A DNA stretch of 42,594 bases from Pseudomonadota bacterium (GTDB lineage Bacteria > Pseudomonadota > Gammaproteobacteria > Burkholderiales > Burkholderiaceae_E), in assembly GCA_023389055.1 (NCBI GenBank), contig JAEWFA010000005.1:1-42594 (forward strand), given 5' to 3'. Position numbers and translations under genes: made by a program. This document shows positions 40,211 through 42,594 of the stretch, piece after piece (the stretch's first letter is position 1; the number at the start of each line of letters is the position of its first letter). The notes under the pieces were generated by a model, which was given only the letters and a program-made list of their open reading frames with translations, ran no database searches and had not been told where the DNA came from.

Positions 40211-41296
40211 ATGGACCTCCTCGTCGTCGGCACCGAAGGCGTCTCGGTCGTCGAGTCGGCCGACGACGTTCCGCCCTCGGCGCTGGTGTGGTGCGACTGC
40301 GTCTACGCCGACGGCCCGGTGTGGACCGCTCCGGTGCAGCGGCTCACCGGTATCCGCGTGCTCGACGAGCACCTGCGCGACGCCGAGAACGTCAACCACC
40401 CGTCGTTCTTCGATTCGACGAACGACTACGAGATGATCGTCTTCCGCGGCCTGGCGATGCGCGTCGAGGCGCTCGACGCCGCCGACGTCATCCACGTGAA
40501 GACGCGGCCGGTCGTGTTCTTCCTGTTCCCGCATGTGCTCGTCACCGTGCGCGCGCCCGACAGCCGCTTGATGGCGAGCATCCGCACGCGACTGATGAGC
40601 GCGGCCGGGCGCACGCGGCTGCCGTCGCAGCCCGAGGAGCTGATGCTGCGCATCCTCAACGCGATGGTCGACCGCTATCTCGAGTTGCGCCAGCCGCTGG
40701 CGGCGCAACTCGATCGCTGGCAACGCCAGTTGCTCGACACGCGCCGACCGTTCAACGACTGGTATGCGCTGCTCGAAGCGCGGCGCGAGGTGCGCCGCCT
40801 GGAGGACCTGTGCGAGGAGCAGCTCGACGCCGTGCAGGAGTGGCGCGACGAGCGCCTCGAGCACAGCGAGGACAGCGGGCTGAGCGAAGTGCTGCTCGTA
40901 CGAACGAGCGACGTGGTCGAGCACATCCATCGCGTTCGCAGCCACGCGCAGCGGCTCGAATCGTCGCTGGAGAACGCCGTGCAGCTGCATTTCTCGGCCA
41001 CCGCGTACCGCACGAACGAGATCGTTCGCGCGCTCACCGCGATCACCGCGGTGTTCATGCCGCTGACGCTGATCACCGGGATCTTCGGGATGAACTTCGA
41101 GTACATCCCGTGGCTGCATTCGCGCCCCGGCTTCTGGTGGACGATCGGCGCGATGGCCGCGCTCGGCGTGCTGATGCTGCTGTTCCTGCGCGCGCGCGAG
41201 GTGCTGTCGGCATCGGCGCTGCTGGGCCGCGGATCGGAGCGACGACGTCGCCGCGCCCGCCGAAGCGCCCGCGCGGCGCTCGATGCTTCCGACTGA
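40211..41296 (+). CDS. corA: CorA-family divalent cation transporter
   Basis: A 361-residue protein of the CorA Mg2+/Co2+/Ni2+ channel family. A large cytoplasmic N-terminal alpha/beta domain is followed by a long helical stalk (about residues 140-275, rich in Leu, Glu and Arg). The first membrane helix has TAITAVFMPLTLITGIFGMNFEYIP with the GMN selectivity signature at 293-295, and the second is about residues 308-328. The Arg-rich C-terminus (RGSERRRRRARRSAR) is cytoplasmic and longer than usual. It begins 13 bases after the hemB stop. The exact ion is not evident. The 62-base gap to convergent cutA shows no strong terminator. Confidence 0.94.
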   Translation: MDLLVVGTEGVSVVESADDVPPSALVWCDCVYADGPVWTAPVQRLTGIRVLDEHLRDAENVNHPSFFDSTNDYEMIVFRGLAMRVEALDAADVIHVKTRPVVFFLFPHVLVTVRAPDSRLMASIRTRLMSAAGRTRLPSQPEELMLRILNAMVDRYLELRQPLAAQLDRWQRQLLDTRRPFNDWYALLEARREVRRLEDLCEEQLDAVQEWRDERLEHSEDSGLSEVLLVRTSDVVEHIHRVRSHAQRLESSLENAVQLHFSATAYRTNEIVRALTAITAVFMPLTLITGIFGMNFEYIPWLHSRPGFWWTIGAMAALGVLMLLFLRAREVLSASALLGRGSERRRRRARRSARAALDASD

Positions 41297-41358
41297 CCCT
41301 TCGCGGGCTCGCGCGGCGACGAGCCGACAGCGCCGTTATCGCTTGCGTTCGACGCGTT

Positions 41359-41703
41359 TCATGCCGCCGGCCTCGGACGGGTCTCGTCGAGCACCCACTG
41401 TGCGTAGGCCGGCCAGGCGGCTTCGGGCGCCAGCGTGATGATCTCCGGGACGTCGTAGGGGTGCAATGCAGCGAGCCGGCGCACGCATTCGTCGTGTCGC
41501 GCGTCCGTCGTCTTCACCAGCAGCGTGACCTCGTCGGCGATTTCGATCGCGCCCTGCCAGCGATATACCGACCGGCAGCTGCCGAGCACGTTCACGCAGG
41601 CGGCCAGGCGCTCGTCGACGAGGGCGTGCGCGATCGTCGCGGCGACGGCGTCGTCGGGAACGTTGGAGACGACCAGCCGCAGCGCGTTTTCGGCAGCATG
41701 CAT
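41359..41703 (-). CDS. cutA: Divalent-cation tolerance protein CutA
   Basis: About 114 residues from the ATG at 41703; a GTG at 41712 that overlaps the permease stop (GTGA) is an alternative adding three residues. The CutA trimer fold is recognised from LRLVVSNVPDDAVAATIAHALVDERLAACVNVL, SVYRWQGAIEIADEVTLLVKTT, LHPYDVPEII and YAQWVLDET. The family is linked to metal tolerance in E. coli, but its molecular role is still unsettled. Coupling to the ABC permease suggests one transcript. Confidence 0.94.
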   Translation of the reverse strand: MHAAENALRLVVSNVPDDAVAATIAHALVDERLAACVNVLGSCRSVYRWQGAIEIADEVTLLVKTTDARHDECVRRLAALHPYDVPEIITLAPEAAWPAYAQWVLDETRPRPAA

Positions 41704-41708
41704 GGCGT

Positions 41709-42488
41709 TCACCTCGCGTAGCGCCGGCGCGTGAGCACCAGCGCGATGTACAGCGCCGCCGCGGTATAGCCGACCAGCGTCGCCAGCGGAACCAGGGGAT
41801 CCGCAGGAAGACTTCCCAGCACGAGCGGGCGCGCGAGCTGCACCGCTGCGGCCAGCGGCAACGCGTTCGCGATCGCCGCGAGCCAGCCGGGCAGCTGCTC
41901 CATCGGGAAATAGACGCCGGAGACGAAGGTGAGCGGCGTGATCACCAACGTGAAGTAGAACGTGAAGAAATCGTATCCGCGCGCCAGCGCGTTCGCGCAC
42001 AGGCCGATCGCGCTGAAGCACAACCCGAGCAGCGCGACGACGAGAATCGCCAGCGGCAGCGTGGGCGCGCGCGAGATGTCGAGCACCCAGACGACGACGA
42101 GAATCGCGAATCCCGACAGCAGCGCCTTCGCGCCCGCCCAGACCCACTCGGCGATGACGATGTCGTCGAGCTCCAGCGGCGCGTTCATCAACGACTCCCA
42201 GGTGCGCTGTACGTGCATTCGCGAGAACGCCGAGTACAGCGACTCGAAGCTCGCCGCCATCATCGTGCTCATGCACATCGAGCCCGCCGCCAGGAAGACG
42301 ATGTAGGGAACGCCGCCGACGCGATCGAGCAGGCTGCCCAGTCCGTAGCCGAAGGCGACCAGGATGATCAGCGGATCGGCGACGTTGCCGATGATGCTGG
42401 CGAACGCAAGCTTGCGCCAGACGAGCAGGTTCCGCCGGAACACCGGCACGAAGCGCAGCGAGAAGCGCGGGAGGGCGTAGGGGTTCAT
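41709..42488 (-). CDS. ABC-2 type transporter permease (NodJ-like)
   Basis: A 259-residue inner-membrane permease from the ATG at 42488 (MNPYALPRFSLRF). About six helices are seen. The ABC-2 core includes VWRKLAFASIIGNVADPLIILVAFGYGLG, FLAAGSMCMSTMMAASFESLYSAF, MHVQRTWESLMNAPLELDDIVIAEW and FYFTLVITPLTFVSGVYFPMEQLP. It closely follows the NodJ/DrrB-like pattern, which exports hydrophobic or lipid-like molecules. The matching NodI-type ATPase should lie just to the right, outside the window. The substrate is unknown. Confidence 0.92.
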   Translation of the reverse strand: MNPYALPRFSLRFVPVFRRNLLVWRKLAFASIIGNVADPLIILVAFGYGLGSLLDRVGGVPYIVFLAAGSMCMSTMMAASFESLYSAFSRMHVQRTWESLMNAPLELDDIVIAEWVWAGAKALLSGFAILVVVWVLDISRAPTLPLAILVVALLGLCFSAIGLCANALARGYDFFTFYFTLVITPLTFVSGVYFPMEQLPGWLAAIANALPLAAAVQLARPLVLGSLPADPLVPLATLVGYTAAALYIALVLTRRRYAR

Positions 42489-42594
42489 GCCGTGTCTTAC
42501 CGAACTACCGCGCGGGCAAAGACGCTGGCTGCCTGTCGCGGACGCGCCGCGGCGCAGCCCCCGCTCCGCGGGGGTTCGCTGCGATGCTCGCATC
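42489..42594. other. Right edge of the window with a strong hairpin
   Basis: This 106-base stretch lies upstream of the permease. CCCCCGC at 42558-42564 and GCGGGGG at 42568-42574 form a perfect 7-bp stem with a three-base loop. No T-run follows on either strand. The minus-strand frame of the permease stays open to the edge, but its content is low-complexity, so I do not count it as coding. Confidence 0.4.

Overview
This window is a very GC-rich chromosomal segment of a Gram-negative, aerobic to microaerobic bacterium. Gene content and order point to a betaproteobacterium, probably near the Burkholderiales: MFS-ssb divergent from uvrA, pilMNOPQ-aroK-aroB-dgt followed by gltB-gltD, ponA divergent from pilM, and cytochrome c4 divergent from engB-hemB. 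This placement rests on synteny and protein resemblance, not on a 16S gene. I see no tRNA, rRNA, CRISPR array, prophage or insertion sequence. Almost every base is in a recognisable gene, with many ATGA/GTGA stop-start overlaps.

Layout. 1-1687 (minus): ssb (cut by the left edge) and an MFS transporter. 1851-4838 (plus): uvrA. 4912-6791 (minus): mtnA overlapping a fuculose-phosphate-aldolase-like gene, a pair that fits the DHAP shunt for salvage of methylthioadenosine or 5'-deoxyadenosine. 6862-15887 (plus): a complete cbb3 oxidase locus, with a TauE/SafE-like membrane protein, ccoI, ccoS, ccoN, ccoO, ccoQ, ccoP, ccoG, ccoH and an unrecognised 108-residue membrane protein. A candidate FNR/Anr-dependent promoter lies just before ccoN. 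15929-16873: hslR (minus) and a MaoC-type hydratase (plus). 16962-23241 (minus): gltB-gltD, glutamate synthase. 23618-26479 (minus): aroK-aroB-dgt. 26660-31785 (minus): pilMNOPQ, the type IV pilus alignment complex and secretin. 32061-35865 (plus): ponA (PBP1a), an LptM-like lipoprotein and lysA. 35836-37628 (minus): msrP-msrQ, periplasmic methionine sulfoxide repair. 37779-38462 (minus): a dihaem cytochrome c4. 38558-41296 (plus): engB, hemB, corA. 41359-42488 (minus): an ABC-2 permease and cutA.

How the parts work together. The cco genes encode the oxidase subunits plus copper delivery (CcoI, CcoS, probably the TauE-like protein) and assembly (CcoG, CcoH). Cytochrome c4 could feed electrons to this oxidase, and hemB supplies haem precursors. 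The pil, ponA, lptM and lysA genes concern the envelope. The aro and glt genes supply aromatic precursors and glutamate.

The most interesting non-gene signals are short degenerate heptamer repeats (CCCTTCA-like). They occur once in frame inside ccoI and once as a large inverted repeat between convergent maoC and gltD. Other signals are an octamer tandem repeat upstream of msrP, a symmetric -10 element between cytochrome c4 and engB, a hairpin cluster between pilQ and aroK, and a terminator-like hairpin placed so that cco read-through would run antisense across hslR. I found no clearly new multi-gene system. The best leads are the mtnA-aldolase pair and the unknown cco-linked membrane protein.
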